NCBI RefSeq assembly: GCF_007559335.1
Contig: NZ_VMBG01000003.1
Location: forward strand, 1 to 64,000
Length of the DNA stretch: 64,000 nt
Direction: 5' to 3'
Origin: Rariglobus hedericola
GTDB taxonomy: Bacteria > Verrucomicrobiota > Verrucomicrobiia > Opitutales > Opitutaceae
Shown: in pieces, positions 13,969 to 22,456 of the stretch
Layout of the letters: every line of letters begins with the position of its first letter
Position numbering within the stretch: position 1 is the first letter of the stretch
Position numbers and translations under genes: made by a program
Notes under the pieces: generated by a model
What the model was told of the DNA's origin: nothing
What the model saw: the letters and a program-made list of their open reading frames with translations, nothing else
Databases searched by the model: none

Positions 13969-15720
13969 TCAAGCCGGATCTTTGAACTGCAGCGCGTGCA
14001 GTCGCGAGTAGAGCCCGTCCTTCGTCAGCAACTCGGCATGCGTGCCCATCTCCGCGAGACGACCTTGATCCATCACCAGGATGATGTCGGCGTTCTGAAT
14101 CGTGGAGAGACGATGCGCGATGATGAAGCTCGTGCGGTTCTGCATGAGACGTTCCATCGCCTGCTGGATCAACCGCTCCGACTGCGTATCGAGCGCACTG
14201 GTCGCCTCGTCAAAAATGAGGATGCGCGGATCCTTCAAAATCGCACGCGCGATGGCGATGCGCTGACGCTGGCCGCCGGACAGTTTTGAACCGCGTTCGC
14301 CGACCACGGTCGCATATCCGTCGGGCAACTTGGTGATGAACTCGTGGGCATTCGCCGCGTTGGCTGCGTCGAGGATTTGCTCACGCGTGGCATCGGGGCG
14401 GCCGTATTTGATATTGTCCTCCAACGTGCCGGAAAAGAGCACGCTCTCCTGCAACACGATGCCGATCTGCTTGCGGAGCGAGTCCGTGGTCACCGTGCGG
14501 ATATCATGGCCGTCCACCAGCACGGCGCCCGAAGCCACGTCATAGAAGCGCGCGATGAGGTTGATGATCGTGCTTTTGCCCGAGCCGCTCGGCCCGACGA
14601 TCGCCACGATCTTCCCGGCGGGAATGTTGAAGCTGACATTCGACAACGTGCGCGGGCGGCCCTTGCCCGGCATCTCGAGATCATAGTCGAAGCCCACATC
14701 ACGAAACTCGAGTTCACCCCGCAGCGCCGGCAACGCCTTGGCATCCGCGGCATCCGCCACCTCGGGCTTCGTATCGAGCATCGTGAAGATATTTTCCAAG
14801 CCGGTGTTGGCGCGCTGGAAAATCGCACTCAGATCCACGAAGCGCACGATCGGAGGAAAGATGAACGTGATGTAGGCGTTGAACGCCACCAACGTGCCGA
14901 CCTCCATCTGGCCCTGCATCACCATCCAGCCGCCATACGCCAGCACCACCAGCGCGCCGAGCGAGCCGAGCAGGTCCGCCACCACCGAGAGCTTGGTGTT
15001 GCGCATGACGATGCGCGAAAAATTGAAATAATCCGCATTGATGCCGCCGGCGAACGACGAGATTTCATCCTGCTCTTTTGCGAACGACTTCACCACGCGG
15101 GCGGCGGCGACACGCTCATTGAGAAAGCCCATCACTTTGTCCCAGTTGTCGCGGTGCGCGCGGCTCTCCTGCCGCATGCGTTTCCGGTGGTGGAGATAAT
15201 TGAAGACGAACAGCGGCAGCACCGCGGTCACCGCCAGCGCGAGGTGCCACTCAATCCAAAACAGGAACCCAAGCACGCAAACAACGGTAACCGAATCCGC
15301 GATCACCGTGATCAGAAACCCGTTGGTGAGCGCATAGACTTCGTTGGTGTCTTGCGTGATGCGGCCGATGGTGCGGCCCGTTTGGTTGGTATCGAAGTAA
15401 CGCAGTGAGAGGCTTTGCAAGTGGGCGAACAGCTTGATGCGGATGTCACAGACCAATCGCATCGCCGCGAATTGGAGGATGCGATTGCGCACGAGCGTCA
15501 GCCACGCCCGCAGCATAAAAAGCCCGGTGAAGGCGGCCAGGAGCTTCACCATCAGCTCCATGTTCTTCCCCGGCAGCGCGTCATCGATGATCAGCTTAAG
15601 TATCCAGGGCGCCGGCAGCATCAGCAGCGTCGCCGCAAGGATGAGCAGGACGCCCAGGATAATGGGCCCGCGTTGGGGTATGGTCAGGGCAAGAAACCGC
15701 CGGAAGGGAGATGCGTTCAT
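13969..15720 (-). CDS. ABC exporter, fused permease and ATPase (MsbA-like)
   Basis: A 583-residue half-transporter with six membrane helices over about residues 1-310, then an ATPase: Walker A IVGPSGSGKSTIINLI, signature KLSGGQRQRIAIARAI, Walker B RILIFDEATSALD and the H-loop in IIAHRLST. The layout matches MsbA-type lipid or drug exporters that act as homodimers in the inner membrane. The ATG at 15720 (MNASPFRRFLAL) is preferred over an upstream TTG. The gene is divergent from the secreted protein at 15811. The substrate cannot be assigned; lipid A core export or multidrug export are both possible. Confidence 0.85.
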   Translation of the reverse strand: MNASPFRRFLALTIPQRGPIILGVLLILAATLLMLPAPWILKLIIDDALPGKNMELMVKLLAAFTGLFMLRAWLTLVRNRILQFAAMRLVCDIRIKLFAHLQSLSLRYFDTNQTGRTIGRITQDTNEVYALTNGFLITVIADSVTVVCVLGFLFWIEWHLALAVTAVLPLFVFNYLHHRKRMRQESRAHRDNWDKVMGFLNERVAAARVVKSFAKEQDEISSFAGGINADYFNFSRIVMRNTKLSVVADLLGSLGALVVLAYGGWMVMQGQMEVGTLVAFNAYITFIFPPIVRFVDLSAIFQRANTGLENIFTMLDTKPEVADAADAKALPALRGELEFRDVGFDYDLEMPGKGRPRTLSNVSFNIPAGKIVAIVGPSGSGKSTIINLIARFYDVASGAVLVDGHDIRTVTTDSLRKQIGIVLQESVLFSGTLEDNIKYGRPDATREQILDAANAANAHEFITKLPDGYATVVGERGSKLSGGQRQRIAIARAILKDPRILIFDEATSALDTQSERLIQQAMERLMQNRTSFIIAHRLSTIQNADIILVMDQGRLAEMGTHAELLTKDGLYSRLHALQFKDPA

Positions 15721-15810
15721 TAAAAAGACGAACGCCGCGACCCTTGCACGCCCCACCGGACGTGGCCAACCGAAACTTGCCAACGCATCTCACCCCGTCA
15801 TCATAAGCCC

Positions 15811-16506
15811 ATGCATCGTAGCGGTTTGTTTACCCGCCTGATTTTTTTAACAGCCGTCCTGCTGGGCCCGCAGGTTCGTGCCCAAGAGGTGCAACAACAC
15901 GGTCTCGTGTTTGAAACTTGGATACGCGACACGTTTTTCGACGGCTATGTGCCGCCCGGCTATACGCAGAAGTGGGACATCCCCGCCGCCATCAACCTGC
16001 GCCACGGCGGCGTCCCGGTGAATCCGAAGGCCGCCAAATACCGCACGCCCGTGGATCTCGGCGACGCGTTGCGACAATACGACATCGCCGAGCCGTTCAT
16101 CCTCGTGATCGGCTACTGGGTCCAGGACGGAGATGAAAAGCGTTTCGTGAACATCGTCGCTCCGCGCATCGAGCCGGATGCCTGGCGGAAACTCTGGGGA
16201 CCTGTCACCCGCGCCGATCTCGAAAAACTCGACGCCGTCATCAAGGATCGCTCCCTCGATTATCGCGAGGCCCGCAAACAGGCCCAAGCCATCAAGACCG
16301 CGCCTCCCTTTACCGGCTCGGTCCTCGTGGTGAATCCCAAAATCGATTCCTCCGGCCAACGTCGGCTCCAATGCAGCCTGCGCTCCGACGATCTCTACAA
16401 ACACCTCGCACCCGAAGCCGAGACCGGCATTCAAAAAACGCCCGCGCTCTGGGGCGTGCCTTTTGAGACCAAGGTCAAATCCGGCCCCCGCGAGTTCGCG
16501 AAATGA
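15811..16506 (+). CDS. Secreted protein of unknown function, restriction-enzyme-like sequence pattern
   Basis: A 231-residue protein with a signal peptide (LIFLTAVLLGPQVRA, cut near residue 24). The mature protein begins QEVQQHGLVFETWIRDTFFD. The pattern KWDIPAAIN, then GGVPVNPKAAKY, then VDLGDALRQYD and FILVIGYW recalls the D...(E/Q)xK strand arrangement of PD-(D/E)XK nucleases. This is only a resemblance by eye and no catalytic proof is offered. The C-terminal part contains LVVNPKIDSSGQRRLQCSL. It has its own promoter region, divergent from the ABC exporter, and is convergent with the cytochrome gene. Confidence 0.55.
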   Translation: MHRSGLFTRLIFLTAVLLGPQVRAQEVQQHGLVFETWIRDTFFDGYVPPGYTQKWDIPAAINLRHGGVPVNPKAAKYRTPVDLGDALRQYDIAEPFILVIGYWVQDGDEKRFVNIVAPRIEPDAWRKLWGPVTRADLEKLDAVIKDRSLDYREARKQAQAIKTAPPFTGSVLVVNPKIDSSGQRRLQCSLRSDDLYKHLAPEAETGIQKTPALWGVPFETKVKSGPREFAK

Positions 16507-16524
16507 TCCGGCTCACTGCACCGC

Positions 16525-16959
16525 TTAATTGAGCGAGCGCAGGTAAACCACGATCGCCTCGGCATCCTCGCGGTTGAAACGATACGCGGGCATCGGCGGA
16601 CGCAGCGGTTGTCCATTCAGCGTTTTCCCCTCGGTGAGCAACGCGATCGCCTGCGCATCGGTGTAATTGTGCAAGCCCGCGATGCCGGGCGCATATCCCG
16701 CCCAAGCCGGCATCGGCACGGTCGGCGAAAAACCCAGCGGCGCACCTTGCAGCCATTGACCCAGATCAAACATTCCCCCCGGACCGCGCGCCGAATGGCA
16801 GTCGGCGCACATGCCGACCTTCTCCACCAAATACTGGCCGCGCGCGCGTGTCACCTCGGGGTCGACCCGCTCACGTCCGTCGCAACCCGACAGCATGGTC
16901 ATCATCGCAGCCGCCAAACCCGTGGCCGCAATCACGCCGCCCACCTTGAATTTCGTCAT
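16525..16959 (-). CDS. Single-haem cytochrome c lipoprotein
   Basis: A 144-residue protein. The ATG at 16959 gives a signal peptide ending in a lipobox (MTMLSGCDG). One haem-binding motif, CADCH, lies near residue 50, with candidate axial methionines further on (VPMPAW and PPMPAYRF). The C-terminal helix DAEAIVVYLRSLN is typical of class I cytochromes c. It probably carries electrons on the periplasmic face of the inner or outer membrane. It lies five bases downstream of the GYF-domain gene, so the two are probably co-transcribed. A longer start at 17040 would overlap that gene. Confidence 0.84.
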   Translation of the reverse strand: MTKFKVGGVIAATGLAAAMMTMLSGCDGRERVDPEVTRARGQYLVEKVGMCADCHSARGPGGMFDLGQWLQGAPLGFSPTVPMPAWAGYAPGIAGLHNYTDAQAIALLTEGKTLNGQPLRPPMPAYRFNREDAEAIVVYLRSLN

Positions 16960-16964
16960 AAAAA

Positions 16965-17705
16965 TCAACCCTTGCGATAGCCTGAAATCGCGGTGCCCAC
17001 GACCGCCAACAGGAGCATCAAGATCAACAAGACCACGCATATTTTCACGATGATGCTGGTCTTGTATTTGATCTGCGGCGTCGCCGCGATGATGTCCTTG
17101 TATTCCGGAGATAGCACCACCTTTCCCTTCGCGGAATGGATCAGATAAAGGATGTAGGCGTTGATCAGCGTGCCGATGGGGAAATTGATCAACCCGATCA
17201 CCGCCATCACTGTCCCGGGAACTTTAACGGACGGCGTAAGTTTTCGAAACATGCGGCCCATGACAAAAGCGATCACCGCAAACGCTGCCATAATCGTCTG
17301 AACCACAGGGCCCAAGTGGGCATTTTTCTCGGGGACCCGTCCCGTGAAAGCCGCCACACAAGCGAACACGATCAACACTCCGCCGATATAATAAAGCGTG
17401 CCCACCGAGCGTAGAGCCGCCTCGTGCTTGATGTGCTCCTCGCGGATAATCACATCGTCACTCCGCGATGAAAACGACTTCGCGGCGGAGGCACGGAATG
17501 TCGGGGTCGTCGTTGCGGCCGCTTGCGCAGGCGCCGATGAAAAAACCTCCTGCCATTCCCGCAATTCACGCCAGCCCGACATGCCCTCCTGCCAGTAAAG
17601 CGTGAGCCCGTTGATCTCCGCTGCCGCCATTTTGGCGCGCAACTCATCCGCGCTGAACGGGCCCTTCTGTTCTTGGTTAACGGCAATCCAGGTTTGGTCG
17701 GGCAT
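16965..17705 (-). CDS. GYF-domain membrane protein
   Basis: A 246-residue protein. The ATG at 17705 starts MPDQTWIAVNQEQKGPFSAD, the beginning of a GYF_2/DUF4339 domain (residues 1-45; PFSADELRAKM and LYWQEGMSGWREL are diagnostic). After a low-complexity linker (AAATTTPT), four membrane helices occupy about residues 100-240. GYF_2 domains probably bind proline-rich or other peptides; the role here is unknown. The gene precedes the cytochrome c gene with a five-base gap, which suggests coupling. Earlier in-frame starts at 17771 or 17735 are less likely, because the domain begins at this methionine. Confidence 0.75.
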   Translation of the reverse strand: MPDQTWIAVNQEQKGPFSADELRAKMAAAEINGLTLYWQEGMSGWRELREWQEVFSSAPAQAAATTTPTFRASAAKSFSSRSDDVIIREEHIKHEAALRSVGTLYYIGGVLIVFACVAAFTGRVPEKNAHLGPVVQTIMAAFAVIAFVMGRMFRKLTPSVKVPGTVMAVIGLINFPIGTLINAYILYLIHSAKGKVVLSPEYKDIIAATPQIKYKTSIIVKICVVLLILMLLLAVVGTAISGYRKG

Positions 17706-17832
17706 GCGTAAAGTGCATGTGGTTTGCCGATGACGCATCGCGACTTCAAGTCGCAACACGAGGTCAACCAACAGGAAAACTCCCTAGGTTAGGTTACCAG
17801 CGGTCCAGGCGTATCCGATTCCACCCTACCGC

Positions 17833-19053
17833 TTACGTCACCTGCGCCTTGGCCGCACTGCCGCCAAAGAGTTCGCGCAACGTGCCCCAGGCCTTCAACA
17901 GACCGGCATCCTGCACCCCGCCGTCGATGCGATAGATGTGAACCATCGCCTCTTCGTGTCCGCGATAACGCGGAGGCAAAATGAACGACGTGCGTTCCGC
18001 ATCGCGGATCGTGGAGAAAAACAAGCCCTTGCCCACCGATGGCGTCGCGAGGGTCACAGTGATGGTTTTCTCGGGTAGCACCATCCAGGGTTTGTAAGCA
18101 AAGGTCAGGCGGCCGTTCTCCGGCTCGTTGATCAACCGGCCGTAGGTGCGCATCGGCACGCCCTGCTTCACGAGTTGCGTGCTGGAGAACAGCTTGTTCT
18201 CGCGCTCGGCCGGAGTGAACCGGCGTTTGCGCAGCGTGAAAAACTCCCACGAGAAAATCGTGCCGAAAATCGTCAGGCGAAACGCCCAGCCGGCGATCAG
18301 GTAGGCGACCAGAATAATGATCAGTGACAGCGCGAGGCTGATCCACGGGCTCATCGTTGCCGTGATGGTCACGAGGCCGAGCAACGCAGTGCGCGCACCT
18401 TTAAGCGCCGCATCGATCGCGCCCCACGGGCTGAGCAGGATGAGCGCGTTGATCGCATGCGAAGCCATCCACACGAGCGCAAACATCGCGATGCCGAAGG
18501 GAATCGTGAGCACGCTCAGGAACCACGAGCTGTCGATCGCCGCGATGTGGATCGCGGCCAGTCCCGTGGACTCGATCACCGGCGAAGCCGGCGCCTGTGC
18601 GATAATCATCTTGGACATCGCGCTCATCGTGAGCGGCACCACCGCGCCCGCGGCCACGAGGCCGGTTGCCTTGTTCTCAATCGTCTCCAACACATCGAGC
18701 GGCTTCTTCATGCCGGGCGGCAACATCGCGCCGAGGGAGTCTTTCGCAGCGCAAAGACCGACGATGGCGAGCGCCGGCAGGATGAAGGACCACTGCGCAT
18801 ACCACGGCAGCTTCGCTTTCGCCTCGGGGGTTTTGGCCTGCCAGTTTTCGTAGAGGCCAAGCGCGCCCGTGCCGAGCAGCGGCGAAATGGCGATGCCCGT
18901 GATGGTCGCGACCGTCTTGCTGATCGCGCCCACCGGGGATTTATCGGCAGCCGGCGCAGGCTCGGGAGCCGTCGCCGTGGTAGCAGCCCACACGGGCGAG
19001 GCGAACATCGCCAGAAAGCCGAGCAGAAGACAGGGAACGGAAAGACGTTTCAT
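17833..19053 (-). CDS. Large membrane protein, unknown function
   Basis: A 406-residue protein starting with a signal peptide (MKRLSVPCLLLGFLAMFASPVWA). About six hydrophobic segments lie between residues 45 and 270 (for example LPALAIVGLCAA, AAGAVVPLTMSAM, LSVLTIPFGIAMFALVWM, LALSLIIILVAYLIAGWAF). A C-terminal soluble domain of about 120 residues follows, containing RRRFTPAERENKLF, GVPMRTYGRLI and TVTLATPSVGKGLFFSTI. I know no family for this arrangement. It stands alone: 127 bases separate it from the GYF gene and 65 from the fusion oxidoreductase. Confidence 0.6.
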   Translation of the reverse strand: MKRLSVPCLLLGFLAMFASPVWAATTATAPEPAPAADKSPVGAISKTVATITGIAISPLLGTGALGLYENWQAKTPEAKAKLPWYAQWSFILPALAIVGLCAAKDSLGAMLPPGMKKPLDVLETIENKATGLVAAGAVVPLTMSAMSKMIIAQAPASPVIESTGLAAIHIAAIDSSWFLSVLTIPFGIAMFALVWMASHAINALILLSPWGAIDAALKGARTALLGLVTITATMSPWISLALSLIIILVAYLIAGWAFRLTIFGTIFSWEFFTLRKRRFTPAERENKLFSSTQLVKQGVPMRTYGRLINEPENGRLTFAYKPWMVLPEKTITVTLATPSVGKGLFFSTIRDAERTSFILPPRYRGHEEAMVHIYRIDGGVQDAGLLKAWGTLRELFGGSAAKAQVT

Positions 19054-19118
19054 GCACCGCGAGGGCTAACCTCCATCCGGCCCCTCGGCAAGATTTGCGT
19101 GGCAACGAGATGAGCCCG

Positions 19119-21137
19119 TCAGAGTTTTTCGCGCTCCAGATTGAGCCAAGCGACTTCCTGGCGGGAGAGCTTCATGCCGAGGCAGTCGAGGGAGTTTACC
19201 GTCTCCGCGATGACCCGCGGCCCGATCAATGCGAAGGTCGGAAACGGCTGGTGCAACACATAGGCCGCCGCGATGGCGATGGGCGACACGCCTTTCTTCG
19301 CCGCCAGCGCGACCGCACGCTCGCGGCGCGCAAAGTTGTCCTCGGAATACCAGCAGCGCACCAATTCCGCATCGGACGTTTTATCCCGCCCCGCACGGTC
19401 CGTAAAAAACCCGCGCGCCTGACTCGACCACGCGAAAAGCGGGAGTTGAGTTTTCTTGAGCCACTTGCGCGAAGCCTCGTCACTCGACGAGATGCAACCG
19501 CCCCACGGCGCCTCGACCATCCGGGCCAGCGAGAAATTATTGGAGAGCACGCCGAAGCCCTGAAGGCCCTTGCGCTTCGCGTAACGATTCGCCGCGGCCG
19601 TCCGCTCGATGCTCCAGTTGGAACCGCCAAAGATCCCGATGCGTCCCGCGCTGACATGCTCGTTGAGCACATCGACCAGCTCGCCCACCGGCACCTCGGG
19701 ATTGTCTCGGTGCATCATGTAAACATCCACCCGCCCGGTTTGCAGTCGTTCGAGCGATTCGTGCAACTGCCGCGTGATACCTTCCGGCGTGCAGTGCGGC
19801 GTGTGTCCGCCCTTGGCGATCACGACGACGTCGTCACGCAGTCCGCGGTTCTTCATCCACTGGCCGAGCAGGCGCTCCTGCAGGCCGCCACCATACAGCC
19901 ACGCCGTGTCGAAGGTGTTGCCGCCACGCTCGAAAAAATCGTCCCACATCGCCGCGGCATGCGGCATCGTGCGCTGGTTGTCGCAGCCCATCACGAGACG
20001 CGACACGGGCAGCGCCACTCCCGGAATCGTTGCATACGTCATCGGCGCCGACTCACGACGTCGCAACGTGCGGCGCGCGATCGTGTGCGTGTAGGCGGCC
20101 GGCTTTTCCGCTTCGTAGGTCAGTCCAATCGCCGCGCGCCACTGGTCCAGCGTGGCCAGATTGCCCAGCGTATCATCGGTGCTCATCTGCGGCACATCCC
20201 GCAAACCCGCGCGCACCGCAGCCGCAAAGGCATCGGCTTCGAGCGCGTAAAGCGGTCCGCCCTCGATCACGACTTCCTCCGGTGCGGGCGCACCGGCCTT
20301 GTGCAAAATTAATTTCGACGAACCGCCTTCGCGATTCATCACCCAGGGAGAGGGCACATGCAGCCATCCAGCCGAACCATAGATGCGAACGACGTTGTCT
20401 TGATTGAGCCCCACGCCGGCGGAAACCTGCGCGATCACATTGTTTTCAAACGTCAGGGTCGCCGCCGTATACATGTCAGCCCTGCTCTCGGGATGCAGCA
20501 CGCCCGCGCCGGTCACGGCGACCGGATCTAGAAACGGCTTTTGCGAGGCCGCACCGGCCACCAGCCGCGCCATCGACACCGCGTAACAACCCACATCCAG
20601 AATGCCACCGCCGCCGGCATCGTTGGCCCACAGGCGCGACGTGGCGTTGTAGTCGGTTTTAAAACTGAACGTCGCCTGCACCAGCCCGACCGTGCCCAGC
20701 GCACCGGAACGAACGAGCTCGGCAATCTTCGCCGTCTGCGGATGACAACGATACATAAACGCCTCCATGAGCACGACCCCGTGATCGCGCGCCGCCTGCA
20801 CCATCACCATCGCTTCGGCGTGATTCAGGCCCATCGGTTTTTCACAGAGGATGTGCTTCCCGGCCTCGGCCGCCTTGATCACCCACTCCGCATGCTGCGG
20901 GTGCGGCGTGGCCACATACACCGCATCGACTTCAGGATCGGCGAGGAGTTCTTCGTAACTGCCATGCGCACGGGCGATGCCCTGCGCGGCGGCAAATTTT
21001 TGAGCAGATTCGAGTGACCGGCTGCCGACCGCGACCACGCGACCGCTGGCGGACAACGCGACACCCTGGGCAAACACACCGGCGATACGTCCGGTGCTCA
21101 GAATACCCCAGCGAAGGGGCGAGGAAGGAGAATTCAT
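19119..21137 (-). CDS. Fusion of Gfo/Idh/MocA oxidoreductase and aldo/keto reductase
   Basis: A 672-residue two-domain protein. Residues 1-345 are a Gfo/Idh/MocA dehydrogenase: Rossmann start WGILSTGRIAGVFA, VDAVYVATPHPQHAEW and the conserved HILCEKPMGLN. Residues about 355-672 are a complete aldo/keto reductase: NTFDTAWLYGGG with catalytic aspartate and tyrosine, VVVIAKGGH with the lysine, and VDVYMMHRD with the histidine. A second methionine (MTYATIPG) marks the junction. Both domains use NAD(P)H and act on sugars or polyols, so it may interconvert a carbohydrate in two steps. The AraC gene on the other strand, 110 bases away, is its likely regulator. Confidence 0.86.
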   Translation of the reverse strand: MNSPSSPLRWGILSTGRIAGVFAQGVALSASGRVVAVGSRSLESAQKFAAAQGIARAHGSYEELLADPEVDAVYVATPHPQHAEWVIKAAEAGKHILCEKPMGLNHAEAMVMVQAARDHGVVLMEAFMYRCHPQTAKIAELVRSGALGTVGLVQATFSFKTDYNATSRLWANDAGGGGILDVGCYAVSMARLVAGAASQKPFLDPVAVTGAGVLHPESRADMYTAATLTFENNVIAQVSAGVGLNQDNVVRIYGSAGWLHVPSPWVMNREGGSSKLILHKAGAPAPEEVVIEGGPLYALEADAFAAAVRAGLRDVPQMSTDDTLGNLATLDQWRAAIGLTYEAEKPAAYTHTIARRTLRRRESAPMTYATIPGVALPVSRLVMGCDNQRTMPHAAAMWDDFFERGGNTFDTAWLYGGGLQERLLGQWMKNRGLRDDVVVIAKGGHTPHCTPEGITRQLHESLERLQTGRVDVYMMHRDNPEVPVGELVDVLNEHVSAGRIGIFGGSNWSIERTAAANRYAKRKGLQGFGVLSNNFSLARMVEAPWGGCISSSDEASRKWLKKTQLPLFAWSSQARGFFTDRAGRDKTSDAELVRCWYSEDNFARRERAVALAAKKGVSPIAIAAAYVLHQPFPTFALIGPRVIAETVNSLDCLGMKLSRQEVAWLNLEREKL

Positions 21138-21247
21138 AAGGGGTTGAAAGCATGGTCAGCGTGCCCCGCAGGCCGGCGCATGCCAAGATCGGATACCGGT
21201 CTTCTATTGTAGTTAATCAGGATATTATCCAATTTTTATAGGTATAG
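21138..21247. promoter_or_regulatory. Divergent promoter region with palindrome GGATATTATCC
   Basis: This 110-base gap separates the fusion oxidoreductase (minus) from the AraC gene (plus). Its right half is AT-rich and contains the 11-base palindrome GGATATTATCC at 21220-21230, some 18 bases before the AraC start, plus TATAGGTATAG. An operator for the AraC protein is plausible but inferred only from position. Confidence 0.4.
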
Positions 21248-22075
21248 ATGGCTAATCTACAACTTTGGCAGCACCGGCCCCGCATCCAGCTCGCCATGAT
21301 CATGCCCCGTGCATCGAAGCGCAGCCTGCGTTACTGGGAGCACACCCATTCGTTTCACGAGATAGGATTTTTACTGGAGGGAGACTGCAACTGGCAGCTA
21401 GGCACCAAGCGCGAACGGCTCCACGCCGGAGATCTGTTGTTCGTGCCCGCCGGCACCAAGCATTACGAAAAGACACCTGCCGGCGCGAGTGCGCGCATCG
21501 GTTGGATCGGTTTCGATTTTGGTGATGAGATCGCCGAAATACCCGGGCCTCTGCGCGTGCCGCTCGCTTCCGGTGAATACAATGTGGAGCTCAAGCGTCT
21601 GTTTGAAACCGTGTTCGCCGAGCGGCAAAGCGACGCGCTCGCCCACGCTGAACGCGCCGAACTCGCCTTGCGCGAGATCTTGATTCTGCTGTGCCGTCTC
21701 CGTCCCGCCGGTGAAGCCATCAAGGCCAGTCGCGCACCGAAAACGCTGCGCGCCACCCAGCTGATGCGCTCCGCCGCCCTCACGCTTTGCTCGAATCTCG
21801 CGCAGCCGATGCGCATCCGTGACCTCGCGCACTATCACTCGTTGAGCTCCTCGCACTTTGCCCTGTTGTTTCGCCGCCATCAGGGAGAAACCCCGCGCCG
21901 CTTCCTCCAAAATGCCCGCCTGGCCCGGGCCAAGGTGCTCTTGAAAGAAGATGCGTTGAACGTGAAGGAGATCGCCGCCGCGTGCGGCTACGTCGATGCC
22001 GCGCACTTTTGCCACGCTTTCAAAGCAGCGACCAAGCTCACCCCGAAACACTTTCGCGAACGGAGCCGCGCCTGA
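21248..22075 (+). CDS. AraC-family transcriptional regulator
   Basis: A 275-residue regulator. The N-terminal cupin sensing domain (about residues 1-140) has HTHSFHEIGFLLEGDCNW, GDLLFVPAGTKHYEKT and WIGFDFG. The C-terminal double helix-turn-helix (about residues 175-273) has RIRDLAHYHSLSSSHFALLF as first HTH and NVKEIAAACGYVDAAHFCHAF as second, followed by the family ending TPKHFRER. It is divergent from the sugar-oxidoreductase fusion gene and probably controls it in response to a sugar. Confidence 0.9.
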   Translation: MANLQLWQHRPRIQLAMIMPRASKRSLRYWEHTHSFHEIGFLLEGDCNWQLGTKRERLHAGDLLFVPAGTKHYEKTPAGASARIGWIGFDFGDEIAEIPGPLRVPLASGEYNVELKRLFETVFAERQSDALAHAERAELALREILILLCRLRPAGEAIKASRAPKTLRATQLMRSAALTLCSNLAQPMRIRDLAHYHSLSSSHFALLFRRHQGETPRRFLQNARLARAKVLLKEDALNVKEIAAACGYVDAAHFCHAFKAATKLTPKHFRERSRA

Positions 22076-22083
22076 CCGGGCGC

Positions 22084-22335
22084 TTACTTCCGCTTGCTGC
22101 CACCCTCGCTGCTGCGGCCGCCGGACTTGCCTCCGGAATTGTGCAGCAAGGTTCCACCGATCACGCCGACGGCGAACATGGCGAAATAGATGATGGCCGC
22201 CGAGGAACGCAGCGGTTTGTCCGCCAGCATCGAAAAGCGGAAGTCGATGATCTGCGTATTCTCGATGCTCACATAGACGACGAGAAAGAGGATGATCAAA
22301 AATCCAATGGTGCGAAAAAAAGTCTGGGCGTTCAT
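22084..22335 (-). CDS. Small LapA-like (DUF1049) membrane protein
   Basis: An 83-residue protein. The ATG at 22335 (MNAQTFFRTIGFLIILFLVV) is preferred to a longer frame starting at 22467, which would overlap the methyltransferase gene on the other strand. Two membrane helices surround IENTQIIDFRFSMLADKPLR. The segment YVSIENTQIIDFRF is typical of LapA-like proteins, where residues after the first helix read N.q.v.l.f. A polar glycine-serine-lysine tail ends it. In other bacteria the family acts in the envelope, often near lipopolysaccharide assembly genes; none is adjacent here. Confidence 0.65.
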   Translation of the reverse strand: MNAQTFFRTIGFLIILFLVVYVSIENTQIIDFRFSMLADKPLRSSAAIIYFAMFAVGVIGGTLLHNSGGKSGGRSSEGGSKRK

Positions 22336-22456
22336 GGAAATAGTCGGGCCGGAATGGCCGTGACCTCTTGCATCGCAGCCCGCCCGACGCGGAGCAAAAA
22401 GAAAAAGTGCGGGCGCGAAATTGCCTTTCCCCGCCCGCGTGCTCTTGCTCGCCGCC

